A DNA stretch of 64,000 bases from Rapana venosa (taxonomy: Eukaryota; Mollusca; Gastropoda; Neogastropoda; Muricidae). The notes below the pieces were generated by a model. That model was not told the origin of the DNA. It did not search any database and saw only the letters and a program-made list of their open reading frames with translations. Below are positions 1-10,395 of this stretch, piece after piece. The stretch is taken from positions 24,861,105 to 24,925,104 of the forward strand of contig CM054167.1 of the NCBI GenBank assembly GCA_028751875.1. Direction: 5' to 3'. A program made the position numbers and the translations under genes. The number at the start of each line of letters is the position of its first letter. Position 1 is the first letter of the stretch.

Positions 1-1870
1 GAAGGTACTGCCTGTGTAGGTACTGCCTGTGTAGGCACTGAAGGTACTGCTTGTGAAGGTACTGCCTGTGAAGGTACTGAAGGTACTGCCTGTGAAGGTA
101 CTGCTTGTGTAGGTACTGAAGGTACTGCCTGTGAAGATACTGAAGGTACTGCCTGTGTAGGTACTGAAGGTACTGCCTGTGAAGGTACTGAAGGTACTAC
201 CTGTGAAGGTACTGCCTGTGAAGGTACTGAAGGTACTGCCTGTGTAGGCACTGTAGGTACTGCCTGTGTAGGTACTGAAGGTACTGCCTGTGTAGGTACT
301 GCCTGTGTAGGTACTGTAGGTACTGTAGGTACTGCCTGTGTAGGTACTGCCTGTGTAGGTACTGAAGGTATTGCCTGTGAAGGTACTGAAAGTACTGCCT
401 GTGAAGGTACTGAAGGTACTGCCTGTGTAGGTACTGAAGGTACTGCCTGTGAAGGTACTGCCTGTGTAGGTACTGAAGGTACTGCCTGTGTAGGTACTGA
501 AGGTACTGCCTGTGGAGGTACTGAAGGTACTGCCTGTGAAGGTACTGAAGGTACTGCCTGTGAAGGTACTGCCTGTGAAGGTACTGAAGGTACTGCCTGT
601 GAAGGTACTTTAGGTACTGCCTGTGAAGGTACTGAAGGTACTGCCTGTGAAGGTACTGAAGGTACTGCCTGTGAAGGTACTGAAGGTACTGCCTGTGAAG
701 GTATCTGTGAAGGTTTACTGCCTGAAGTACTGAAGGTACTGCCTGTGAAGGTACTTTAGGTACTGCCTGTGAAGGTACTGGTACTGCCTGTGTAGGTACT
801 GAAGGTACTGCCTGTGAAGGTACTTTAGGTACTGCCTGTGAAGGTACTGAAGGTACTGCCTATGAAGGTACTGAAGGTACTGCCTGTGAAGGTACTGAAG
901 GTACTGCCTGTGAAGGTACTGAAGGTACTGTACTGCCTGTGAAGGTACTGAAGGTACTGCCTGTGAAGGTACTGAAGGTACTGCCTGTGAAGGTACTGCC
1001 TGTGTAGGTACTGAAGGTACTGCCTGTGAAGGTACTGCCTGTGAAGGTACTGCCTGTGTAGGTACTGAAGGTACTGCCTGTGGAGGTACTGAAGGTACTG
1101 CCTGTGGAGGTACTTTAGGTACTGCCTGTGTAGGTACTGAAGGTACTGCCTGTGTAGGTACTTTAGGTACTGCTTGTGTAGGTACTGAAGGTACTGCCTG
1201 TGTAGGTACTGAAGGTACTGCCTGTGGAGGTACTGCCTGTGTAGGTACTGAAGGTACTGCCTGTGAAGGTACTGAAGGTACTGCCTGTGAAGGTACTGAA
1301 GGTACTGCCTGTTTAGGTACTGCCTGTGAAGGTACTGAAGGTACTGCCTGTGTAGGTACTGCCTGTGAAGGTACTGAAGGTACTGCCTGTGAAGGTACTG
1401 CCTGTGTAGGTACTGCCTGTGAAGGTACTGTAGGTACTGCCTGTGTAGGTACTGAAGGTACTGCCTGTGAAGGTACTTTAGGTACTGCCTGTGAAGGTAC
1501 TGCCTGTGAAGGTACTGTAGGTACTGCCTCTGAAGGTACTGAAGGTACTGCCTGTGAAGGTACTGCCTGTGTAGGTACTGTAGGTACTGCCTGTGAAAGT
1601 ACTTTAGGTACTGCCTGTGAAGGTACTGCCTGTGTAGGTACTGAAGGTACTGCCTGTGTAGGTACTTTAGGTACTGCTTGTGTAGGTACTGAAGGTACTG
1701 CCTGTGTAGGTACTGCATCTGGTACTGCCTTGTGTAGGTACTGAAAGGTACTGCTGTGTAGGTACTGAATGGTCTGCCTGTTTCCGGTACTTTAGTACTG
1801 GCCTTGTAAAGGTACTGAATGGTACTGCTGTGAGGTACTGAGGTTATGCCTGTTTTAGGTATGCTGGTTC
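1..1870. repeat. Mosaic minisatellite of 9-bp and 15-bp units
   Basis: Two related units alternate irregularly: a 15-mer (GGTACTGCCTGTGAA or ...GTA) and a 9-mer (GGTACTGAA, also GGTACTTTA or GGTACTGTA). Both lengths are multiples of three, so most of the array stays open on the minus strand and gives a 297-residue HRQYLQYL-type string at 825-1718. No unique flanking sequence supports a protein. The array is regular to about 1,720 and then decays through small indels. The window starts inside it, so its left end is not seen. Confidence 0.95.
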
Positions 1871-2617
1871 CTTTGCTGTACTTTATGTTTCCCAGGATTG
1901 GGGAATGGAGGACATTACAAAATCATGCAATGGGGACTGGATGTTTAAAAACCTCTACCCCATGAGTACGTTTATCGATGATCTCAAATGAGGATAAAAT
2001 CTGGCTAGCGATTGCTTCTGCCAGTCTAGGTTACCAGGCCTTCTAGTGATTAGAGAGGGTGTGTTTGTGCCACTGAATGAGTTTACTATGGGAGGTCACT
2101 TGATGTCATTGCAATGTTTTTTTTCAGGTTTTTAGTACTTCTTGACTCTTGTGTTTCCTTGATTGTCAGGTTTCAACACTTTATGCTTTTTTATTCTCTA
2201 TGTTTGCAGGTTTTAGTAATGTCAAGTATCTGTTGTTGTTGACAGTTGATATATACACTTCATGATTCACATATGCTTGTGGACTCCTCACCCAACTTAC
2301 AAACAGTTATTCGGACACTGACTTTTCCTTCCTTCTCCCTCCCTTTTCCTTGGAAGTACCAGATTTAGTGGGAGGATAGTGAAATGAAGATTAACCAATG
2401 CTTAGCTGATTTTCTGCACCCGTGTGCAGGTTAAAGTATTTCTTGTTTTGTTTTGGGTTTTTTTTTTCACCTGGGGTATAGCTCTGAGGTTTACTAGTGG
2501 TGAGAGTTTTGTGTATTGACCGGTTTTTTTTTTTAACCCACCTTTAAGGTAAGCTGCTTTCTGACTTCAGGGATGATGTTTAAAATATGACATTGTGCAC
2601 GTGGGTTAAAATTTTTT
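1871..2617. other. Non-coding, T-rich unique sequence
   Basis: No gene is seen. The stretch has several poly-T runs (about 2,120, 2,460 and 2,525). The motif around 2,490-2,510 (GAGGTTTACTAGTGGTGAG) resembles the sequence just upstream of the SINE at 54.8 kb, so it is probably an old dispersed repeat. Confidence 0.4.
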
Positions 2618-2866
2618 TTTATCCATTATCATCATGCACTGGCCTACATTTCCAAAATGCAGAACAAGTTTTGACATGTGTGCAACATGTTTTGCATGTG
2701 TTTGCACAAGGGACCTCAGTTTGTAGTTCTCATCCAATGAAATTTCGGGGTAGTGGAGTAGAAACTGATAACTCCAGGGGGAAAAACCTCCTCCCAAATG
2801 GGCACCTAGGCGGGTGGCTCAAATCCCGGTTGTCAAATGGCGAGCACTAGGCTATCCTGCCCCCAC
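2618..2866 (-). mobile_element. Diverged tRNA-derived SINE (family A body)
   Basis: The body matches the SINE family seen complete at 44,041-44,380 and 63,391-63,711, including the segments about tens of thousands of copies in such families usually share: CATTATC...GGCCTAC, a TGTGCAACATGTT-like stretch and GGGACCTCAGTTT. The right end, where the tRNA-like head should lie on the minus strand, is strongly altered (GGCTCAAATCCCGG near 2,817). This is an old copy. It has no coding function. Confidence 0.6.
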
Positions 2867-3149
2867 ACCCGAGGTGAAAGGAATGAACTAAAGCCACCAG
2901 CAGATCTGGACATATGTAAATAGAGGAGGGCATAACCTTTCCCCCCCTTCATCCTCCAGATACTACTTAGAGATTCAAAATTTTCTGTTTATTCTTCTGA
3001 AATCATCCCTAAAAACGGTTAAGGCCATGGATGGCTCCCAGTTTCTGCCAGTGATAATACCACTGACAGTTTGACTGTGATGTGAGAGACAAATGCATTA
3101 GGACATAACTGATGTGGATAACACAGACAGACAGCAGAACATAATTAAG

Positions 3150-3640
3150 TGGAAAACAGACAGCAGCAGACCATAATTGTGATGTGGAAAACGGCAGCAG
3201 AACATAATTGTGATGTGGAAAACAGCAGCAGACCATAATTGTGATGTGGAAACCAGCAGCAGACCATAATTGTGATGTGGAAACCAGCAGCAGAACATGA
3301 CTGTGATGTGGAAACCAGCAGCAGACCATAATTGTGATGTGGAAAACAGCAGCAGACCATAATTGTGATGTGGAAAACAGCAGCAGACCATAATTGTGAT
3401 GTGGAAAACAGCAGCAGAACATAATTGTGATGTGGAAAACAGCAGCAGAACATAATTGTGATGAAGAAAACAGCAGCAGAACATAATTGTGATGTGGAAA
3501 ACAGCAGCAGAACATGACTGTGATGTGGAAAGCAGCAGCAGAACATGACTGTGATGTGGAAACCAGCAGCAGAACATGACTGTGATGTGGAAACCAGCAG
3601 CAGAACATAATTGTAATGTGGAAAACATAGAGGATATAAC
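3150..3640. repeat. Minisatellite, ~29-30 bp unit
   Basis: Tandem units of the form CAGCAGCAGAACATAATTG followed by TGATGTGGAAAA. The unit shares the CAGCAG and TGATGTGGAAAA blocks with the longer unit to the right, so both arrays come from one ancestor. Variants (ACATAATTG, ACCATAATTG, ACATGACTG) are interleaved. Confidence 0.9.
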
Positions 3641-4995
3641 TGATGTGCAAAACACAGATAGCCAGCAGCAGAATAGGATTGTGATGTGGAAAACACAGAT
3701 AGGCAGCAGCAGGAGAGGACTTTGATGTGGAAAACACAGGCAGTAGCAGGGGAGGACTTTGATGTGTAAAATACAGATAGGCAGTAGCAGGGGAGGACTT
3801 TGATGTGGAAAACACAGGCAGTAGCAGGAGAGGATTGTGATGTGGAAAACACAGATAGGCAGCAGCAGGAGAGGACTTTGATGTGGAAAACACAGATAGG
3901 CAGTAGCAGGGGAGGACTTTGATGTGGAAAACACAGGCAGTAGCAGGGGAGGACTTTGATGTGGAAAACACAGGCAGTAGCAGGAGAGGACTTTGATGTG
4001 GAAAACACAATAGGCAGCACAGTTTGAAGGCAGAGAGGAGACTTTGATGTGGAAACACAGGCAGTAGCAGGGAGGACTTTGATGTGGAAACACAGATAGG
4101 CAGTAGCAGGAGAGGACTTTGATGTGGAAAACACAGATAGGCAGCAGCAGGAGAGGACTTTGATGTGGAAAACACAGATAGGCAGTAGCAGGGGAGGACT
4201 TTGATGTGGAAAACACAGATAGGCAGTAGCAGGAGAGGACTTTGATGTGGAAAACACAGATAGGCAGTAGCAGGAGAGGACTTTGATGTGGAAAACACAG
4301 ATAGGCAGCAGCAGGAGAGGACTTTGATGTGGAAAACACAGATAGGCAGTAGCAGGAGAGGACTTTGATGTGGAAAACACAGATAGGCAGCAGCAGGAGA
4401 GGACTTTGATGTGGAGAACACAGATAGGCAGTAGCAGGAGAGGACTTTGATAGGCAGCAGCAGGAGAGGACTTTGATGTGGAGAACACAGATAGGCAGCA
4501 GCAGGAGAGGACTTTGATAGGCAGCAGCAGGAGAGGACTTTGATGTGGAGAACACAGATAGGCAGCAGCAGGAGAGGACTTTGATGTGGAGAACACAGAT
4601 AGGCAGCAGCAGGAGAGGACTTTGATGGCAAGAGAGACTTTGATGTGGAGAACACAGATAGGCAGCAGCAGGAGAGGACTTTGATGTGGAAAACACAGGC
4701 AGTAGCAGGGGAGGACTTTGATGTGGAGAACACAGATAGGCAGCAGCAGGAGAGGACTTTGATGTGGAGAACACAGATAGGCAGCAGCAGGAGAGGACTT
4801 TGATGTGGAGAACACAGATAGGCAGCAGCAGGAGAGGACTTTGATGTGGAAAACACAGGCAGTAGCAGGGGAGGACTTTGATGTGGAGAACACAGATAGG
4901 CAGCAGCAGGAGAGGACTTTGATGTGGAGAACACAGATAGGCAGCAGCAGGAGAGGACTTTGATAGGCAGCAGCAGGAGAGGACAGATGTGGAAA
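3641..4995. repeat. Minisatellite, ~41 bp unit
   Basis: Tandem units: GAGAGGACTTTGATGTGG, then AAAACACAGATAGG, then CAGCAGCAG. Shortened units lacking the middle block occur at about 4,450, 4,515 and 4,960. Because 41 is not a multiple of three, the frame rotates from unit to unit. All three minus-strand frames are still open for about 1.9 kb (631, 639 and 671 codons), because the unit has no minus-strand stop in any frame. These are not treated as proteins. Confidence 0.92.
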
Positions 4996-6635
4996 AAACA
5001 GATACTGAGATAGGCAACTCTCACATGGTGAAAGAGGCACTGTGTGTGGCTAGGATCCGTTACTTCTCTTTCTCATGGAAGGCCTGACATGAAGCCTGTT
5101 GTAATACCCTGTGCAGAGGACAGGTGTCTTGAGAATCAGACTGGACATTGCCCGGATTTTTTTCCACTGCGTCTGTACAGATGACAGGTGTGAAAAACCG
5201 CACAGTGTGTTGAGGAAAAAAACGTTTCAGTACTACCTTTATCGGCTGTGGATACTAACTATGTCTGCCCTTGTCAACGGGTCTGTGATTCTGCGTTGCT
5301 GCTGATGATGATGGGGAGCAAGGCTGGTGTCTGGGTCCTCTGCTTATTTTTCTTTTGCTTTGGTTTCTTCTGTTCCTCGTTTCTTTTCAGTCTTTTATTT
5401 TCAGTCTGATTTTTTTCTTTGCTTTCTTTTTGTTTGATTTTTTAAAATTTCTGGTCACTTTCACCTCATTTTTGTTTTCTCAGTACATCCTTTTTTTTTC
5501 ATTTTATACTTTTCAGTTTTCGTTATCCTTAGTTTTGGATATTATTCTTTTTTGTTGCCTGAGTTGCTCATCTCCTATCGTTTTGTTTGACTTGCCACAC
5601 CTTAGTTAAATTAAAGTGAGGACAAAATTTCTGGGAGACCCTAAGGAAAGAAAATAGGTGTGTTGCTGCTGCTGTAATACTCCCACCATTCCTTAGTGCT
5701 TTTTATTTTGAAAAATATGTTGCCCCTAAGTGATCTGTGCATTTCAAGCAAAATGCAATTGCATATATGAAGTTTTGAATCATACACTTTGAATAGTTTA
5801 TGGATAATTCGCATTTTACATGTATGGGTATAAATCGAATCATTTGAATTTGGAACTTACAGTAGTTAAAGGAACAGTTCAGTTTAGGATGGTTTTTTAT
5901 TATTATGATTTTAAAGCATATGATATGTCTATTTTATTTTGAAAAAAAAAAATCATGATGTGCCAAAAATAAATAAGCTGGCCACATTCATACTTAAGGG
6001 ATATAAATATTACATGATGACTAAAAGTAACACTGAAAAGGGACATCTAATGTTCTTGGGATCAGTTTTACAGCAGCAACACCACATCAGTTTCTTTGCC
6101 TTTTGGATAATCAACAAAATATTGGACTAGGTAGAGCAGTGACTTTTTGGACATGATTGCTTTGGTAGCAAAATTCTAGCAGTATAACTATGAGTAGGTA
6201 GTCATATGCCTCACAGAACACCCGGGAAGCTAGTATGAATGTGTGAGTGAATGCAGTGTTTCCTTCCATTTTCTCTCTGTTTTTTGCAATGGTTGATGTT
6301 TTGAAATGTAATGATGTAAATAATGTATAGATATGATAATCATTTGGACATTGTGAAATGGGACAATAATGATGGACGTGTATATATACAATCATAATGA
6401 TGGGACGTATTGAATTTAGAAATAATGATGGATATGTTGTTTAGAAATATGACAGTGATTGACATGTTAATGTTGTGCAGCAGTGCTGCTTGAAGTGAAT
6501 GTTTTAAATTCTTTAGTTTTGTGTTACAGGCTCGACCCAAGAATTACTCCCCCTTGCAGAAGAGTGCTAGTTTGAGGCACAGCGCAGTACAGGTTTGTAG
6601 GTGAAGGCTTTGAGGGCTGTGTTCATTAGCTTTGT
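4996..6635. other. Unique AT-rich sequence, no supported gene
   Basis: No exon or RNA gene can be supported. The open frame at 5,355-5,609 is a T-rich stretch coding mainly Phe, Leu and Ser, which reflects composition. The other short frames lack codon structure or recognisable motifs. A TGATGATGAT run lies at 5,304. Confidence 0.4.
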
Positions 6636-6639
6636 GTGT

Positions 6640-6910
6640 TGGATACAAGACTGCATTACCATGAGATCCTGCTTTGTCATGAAAAATTTCATTCTTTTTT
6701 CACTATAGTAGACTTAAGTAGAAGACTGCATTATCATGAGATCCTGCTTTGTCGTGAAAGATTTAATTCTTTTTACACTGTGGTAGACTTAAGTAGAAGA
6801 CTGCATTATCATGAGATCCTGCTTTGTCATGAAAGATTTCATTCTTTCACTAAGTAGAATTTATTTGAAGACTGCATTACCATGAGATCCTGCTTTTGTC
6901 ATGAAAGAGT
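6640..6910. repeat. Tandem repeat, ~70 bp unit, four copies
   Basis: Four units carry GAAGACTGCATTA, CATGAGATCCTGCTTT and GTCATGAAAGATT followed by a T-rich stretch and GTAGACTTAAGTA. The last unit is shortened. A 73-codon open frame across it is only the repeat. Confidence 0.88.
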
Positions 6911-7639
6911 AACTCCTTGAATCCTATAGTATGCCATAGCCTACTTGATGCTTACTTCTGTAGGTTACTAAGGTAACGTTATCACGTATCCTAACTCTAA
7001 AAAGTCATAGCACATGAGCCATAAGGTAGGTGTGAGAAAGTGTACAGATGTATTCTAGAAACGCCCAAGAGTGCGAATGTACCATAGACTTGCTTGGAAA
7101 GCCTGTGAGTTTGCCTCTTGGCTCACTCGCTCAATTAGACTGCCATCTTCTGTGGCCATTTGTCAGTTTCTCTTTATCTTCTCTGCATTCCCTTAGCAGG
7201 GATGGGTGGGGAGGGGGATAAGCAAGTCTGCCATCTGTTATCAGCAGACATGTTTCAACTTTAGGGCAGCGCATTTCATTGTACAGGTTACATGCTGAGT
7301 ATATTCATCTTTCCCTAACCCACTGAACGATGACATGAATTACAGGATCTTTAATGTAAGTATTTGAACTTCTGCATGCGTATATACACAAAAGGGATTA
7401 ATTAAGGCGCTAGCAGGTCTTCACTTGAAGTTGACCTGAGACGGTGTGAAAATCCGCATCCTTACTTCAGCAGCTGCCATCGCCAAGGTTCAAACCCACG
7501 ACTTCATCGACCTAAAGAATTGAACCTTCCAATGTTGCCAGGACAGTCGGGACGTCACTCCTGCTCTTTCTCATTTTCAACTGTTGGGTTATTTTGACAT
7601 GCCGTAAGTCTGTAAACGCATGGATCTGACTTGTTTACA
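6911..7639. other. Unique sequence, nothing recognised
   Basis: No open frame with protein character, RNA gene or clear repeat is seen. A short segment at about 7,490-7,500 (GTTCAAACCCACGACTT) resembles a B-box region in reverse and may be part of an old tRNA-derived repeat. Confidence 0.3.
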
Positions 7640-7765
7640 GTCTCCTCCGAAAGACTTTACAGTCAGTTTGACTTTTTCTTGTAGGCTTGAAATTGAATCC
7701 AGAGCCTCATGGTTTACTTTTTAGAGTAGTGAAAACCTAAACCATCCTGCCACCTTCCTTCTCAT
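7640..7765 (-). mobile_element. Old SINE family A fragment (tRNA-like head end)
   Basis: The order of blocks matches the head half of family A: GTCTCCTCCGAAAGACTTT, CAGTTTGACTTTTTC, GAAATTGAATCCAGAGCCTC, then ACCATCCTGCCACCTTCC. The tRNA-like head reads on the minus strand. The body and tail are missing. Confidence 0.65.
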
Positions 7766-7839
7766 TTCTATCATATAACAATTTCATAACCCAATTTCAT
7801 AATCTTGAACTGAAAATATTAATTAAAGAAAAAAAAGAA

Positions 7840-8340
7840 TTAGTCAGTAATAAAGAGTGCATAAAATGATATAGACGGAAGCAGTTTCCTAGTGTAGAAT
7901 TGAGTTGAGAGAGGGCGAGGTTTAAGGTGGTACAACAAAATGGTTACAGTGTGTCTTGTTCCATACAGATCTTGATGGTGTTTGCTTAAGGTTTCATGGA
8001 GTTGTCTGTTCAAGGGGAGCTGTCCTCTGGAGTTAACATTCACCCTGTGCTGATTCTCTTCCCACACAAATCCTTCCCATAAGACGATGAACCGAGGTAT
8101 ATGTGTCAGAGCTCACAGAACATCTCGGGCACATGGTGAAAACCTCTCTCCATCTGCCAAAGGGCTAGTGATGGCCTGTGGTAGGGATGACACCTAGATA
8201 CCCAGCATGCATTCTGTGACTGGTGAAGGGGAAAAAATTCCACGGGGTTGACGTTGCCCATAACACACTGCAGGTTGACAGGGTCAGTGTGGACGTCCCC
8301 ACGAGGTCTCTTCAGATAGTGATGGTTAAGTGAAGTGAAG
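7840..8340 (-). other. Possible decayed minus-strand coding segment
   Basis: Two minus-strand frames lie end to end. One runs from the 33-bp minisatellite down to a stop at 8,106 and includes HTDPVNLQCVMGNVNPVEFF. The other covers about 8,105-7,840 and includes VWEENQHRVN. A one-base frame change near 8,105-8,115 would join them, extending the second frame with PRFIVLWEGF. The amino-acid mix looks protein-like, but I recognise no family and see no splice sites. It could be a broken gene or chance. Confidence is low. Confidence 0.15.
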
Positions 8341-8342
8341 AC

Positions 8343-8647
8343 GTCAGCATCAAACCACTGGGTTACGGTCATTCGTTTCACATCAAACCACTGGGTTACG
8401 ATCATTCGTTTCACATCAAACCACTGGGTTACAGTCATTCGTTTCACATCAAACCACTGGGTTACAGTCATTCGTTTCACATCAAACCACTGGGTTACAG
8501 CCATTCGTTTCACATCAAACCACTGGGTTACAGTCACTCGTTTCACATCAAACCACTGGGTTACAGTCATTCGTTTCACATCAAACCACTGGGTTACAGA
8601 CACTCGTTTCACATCAAACCACTGGGTTACAGTCACTCGTTTCACTC
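8343..8647. repeat. 33-bp minisatellite, nine copies, open on both strands
   Basis: Unit: CACATCAAACCACTGGG, then TTACAGTCATTCGTTT. Thirty-three bases make eleven codons. The plus strand reads FTSNHWVTVIR repeats and the minus strand reads MTVTQWFDVKR repeats, both without stops. Copies differ by one or two bases, mostly at the C/T positions in the GTCATTCG part. Confidence 0.95.
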
Positions 8648-9087
8648 TTTAGCTTCTTTTTTTGTTGTTTGTTTGTTTGGTTTCTTTGTGCTTGTGATAA
8701 CATGAAGTGACTTTGTGATTGAAGACTAGGTGTTGTGTGTTCAGCTACCTGCATAGCGATGAGTGACCAGTCTTGTTTGGGATAGACGTACTGCCCAGTT
8801 TGAAGCTGAAAAGAGTGGGATAATGTTAATAACTTGTGTCTGTGACACTGAAAAGTGTGTATGGCCTTGACATGATTAGAGAGACGAGTGTGGTGTAGGG
8901 TAAAGGGGGGTGGGGGTGGAACATTCATGGTGAAGCATTGATAAAATGAAAAAGAGCATGTTGTTGACAAACAACACCACAGTAATCTAATATTAAAGCA
9001 GCATGTTCCAGCCTGATGATAGAATATAAAACATGTCGAGTAAACGAAGTGACTGAAAGATCTACTAGAACAAGCTGATAGGATACC

Positions 9088-9457
9088 ATTTATAAATTTA
9101 TTCATTCATTTAGTATGAGGGTAATGGATTAAGCACTTGTGCGCTTTTTTTTACATTCAGTCCTTGTGTGTGTGCAGTTTTGTAACTTTTGTCATCCATC
9201 CCCACCAGCATAAATGGCCTCCTTATCCGAAAGGCAGAGCAGGTTTTTTAATGTGTGCGTGAGATGTTCTGCATACGTTTGCAAATGGGACCTCGGCTTA
9301 TAGTCTCATCTGAAGGTCTTTGGGGGTTGTGGAGTCAGCATCAATGTTAACTCCTGGGGAAAATGTCCTCTTGAATGGGAGTCTCAGTGGAGGTTTGAAC
9401 CTCCTAGGCCATCAGATTGAGAGCGCATTGCTCTTTTCACCGGGCCATCCCATCCCC
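9088..9457 (-). mobile_element. SINE with family A body and a different tRNA-like head
   Basis: The left part has the family A tail and body: GGGTAATGGATTAAGCAC, ACATTCAGTCCTTGTGTG, GAGATGTTCTGCATACG, GGGACCTCGGCTTATAGTC. The head on the right differs from family A: read on the minus strand it contains GGTTCAAACCTCC (B-box-like). This suggests that the same body was joined to a different tRNA-type head. Confidence 0.7.
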
Positions 9458-10060
9458 GTTTTATTGAAAGAATGTGCCGAACTTACATAGTGTGCGCGCA
9501 CACACACACACAAACTCAGAATCAAAAATCCTGTTGATATTTCTACTACTTCGTTTGATTTTTAAAGAGTTAAGTTGCTTTCGGCTAAAAAAAAAAAAAA
9601 TGTGGTAGTCGATCATCAGTAAAATACAGGAGTAGAGAGAGACATAGACAGAAACACAGAGACTTAGGAAGAGAAGGAGACTCAAATATAGTGTGAATGT
9701 GTGTGTGTGTGTGTTGGTCACTGTTTCAAGTCATTTAGGGTAGTATTTGTGTCTAGTTCTACAATGAAACACCTTTATTCTCTGTAAGCGAAAGTAAACA
9801 ATGAGGAGAAAGTGAGTGTAAAATGAGAGAGAAAAGCTCGGGGGGGGGCAACATTCATAATTGCTTGTGAAGTGAAAGACATCGTAATGGTAAGAAGCAT
9901 GTAACATCCTAATAAAATATCATTAAAATCATACAGAAACTTCGACTATAACTGAAGATGTGACTGTGAAATATCAATTAGAGCAATCTGACTGGATGCC
10001 ATATCACTGGAAGTGTGTACTGATTTTACTCTAAGAAGCTTTTTGCCAAGAAGAACCTTT
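9458..10060. other. Low-complexity and unique sequence
   Basis: Short CA/TG runs (9,500 and 9,700), an A-run (9,588-9,600) and a G-run (9,841-9,848) lie in otherwise unremarkable sequence. No gene is seen. Confidence 0.4.
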
Positions 10061-10091
10061 GTTTTTCACACACCACACACACGCACAAACA

Positions 10092-10141
<50 letters not shown>
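10061..10141. repeat. (CA)n microsatellite
   Basis: Nearly uninterrupted CA dinucleotides, continuing as a degenerate CA-rich stretch to about 10,185. Confidence 0.95.
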
Positions 10142-10143
<2 letters not shown>

Positions 10144-10395
10144 CACTCCACAACACAACACACACGTATGCGCACACACACACAAACTGTTAATGACAAA
10201 TCCACTTGATGTGTTTACTGTATTTAGTTTTTAAAGCGTTGAGATGTAGTTGGGCGAAAATAGTTGTAGTCAGACATAAGTAATTTGAAGGAGAGAGAGA
10301 GAATGTGTGTGTGTGTACTTTAGTAATTTTGAGTCACTTAGGGTGTGTTTGTGTGTGTGCATGACATGCATGGGTGTGTGTATTTGTGAGGATTT

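Noticed and set aside
825..1718. 297-codon minus-strand frame
   Set aside because: It is exactly the 9/15-bp minisatellite; triplet unit lengths keep it open without any selection.
3009..5040. Three overlapping minus-strand frames of 631-671 codons
   Set aside because: All three frames are open through the same tandem repeat, which no real gene would show; no unique domain is present.
5355..5609. 84-codon hydrophobic frame resembling a membrane protein
   Set aside because: A T-rich stretch codes Phe and Leu in any frame; there is no other gene signal.
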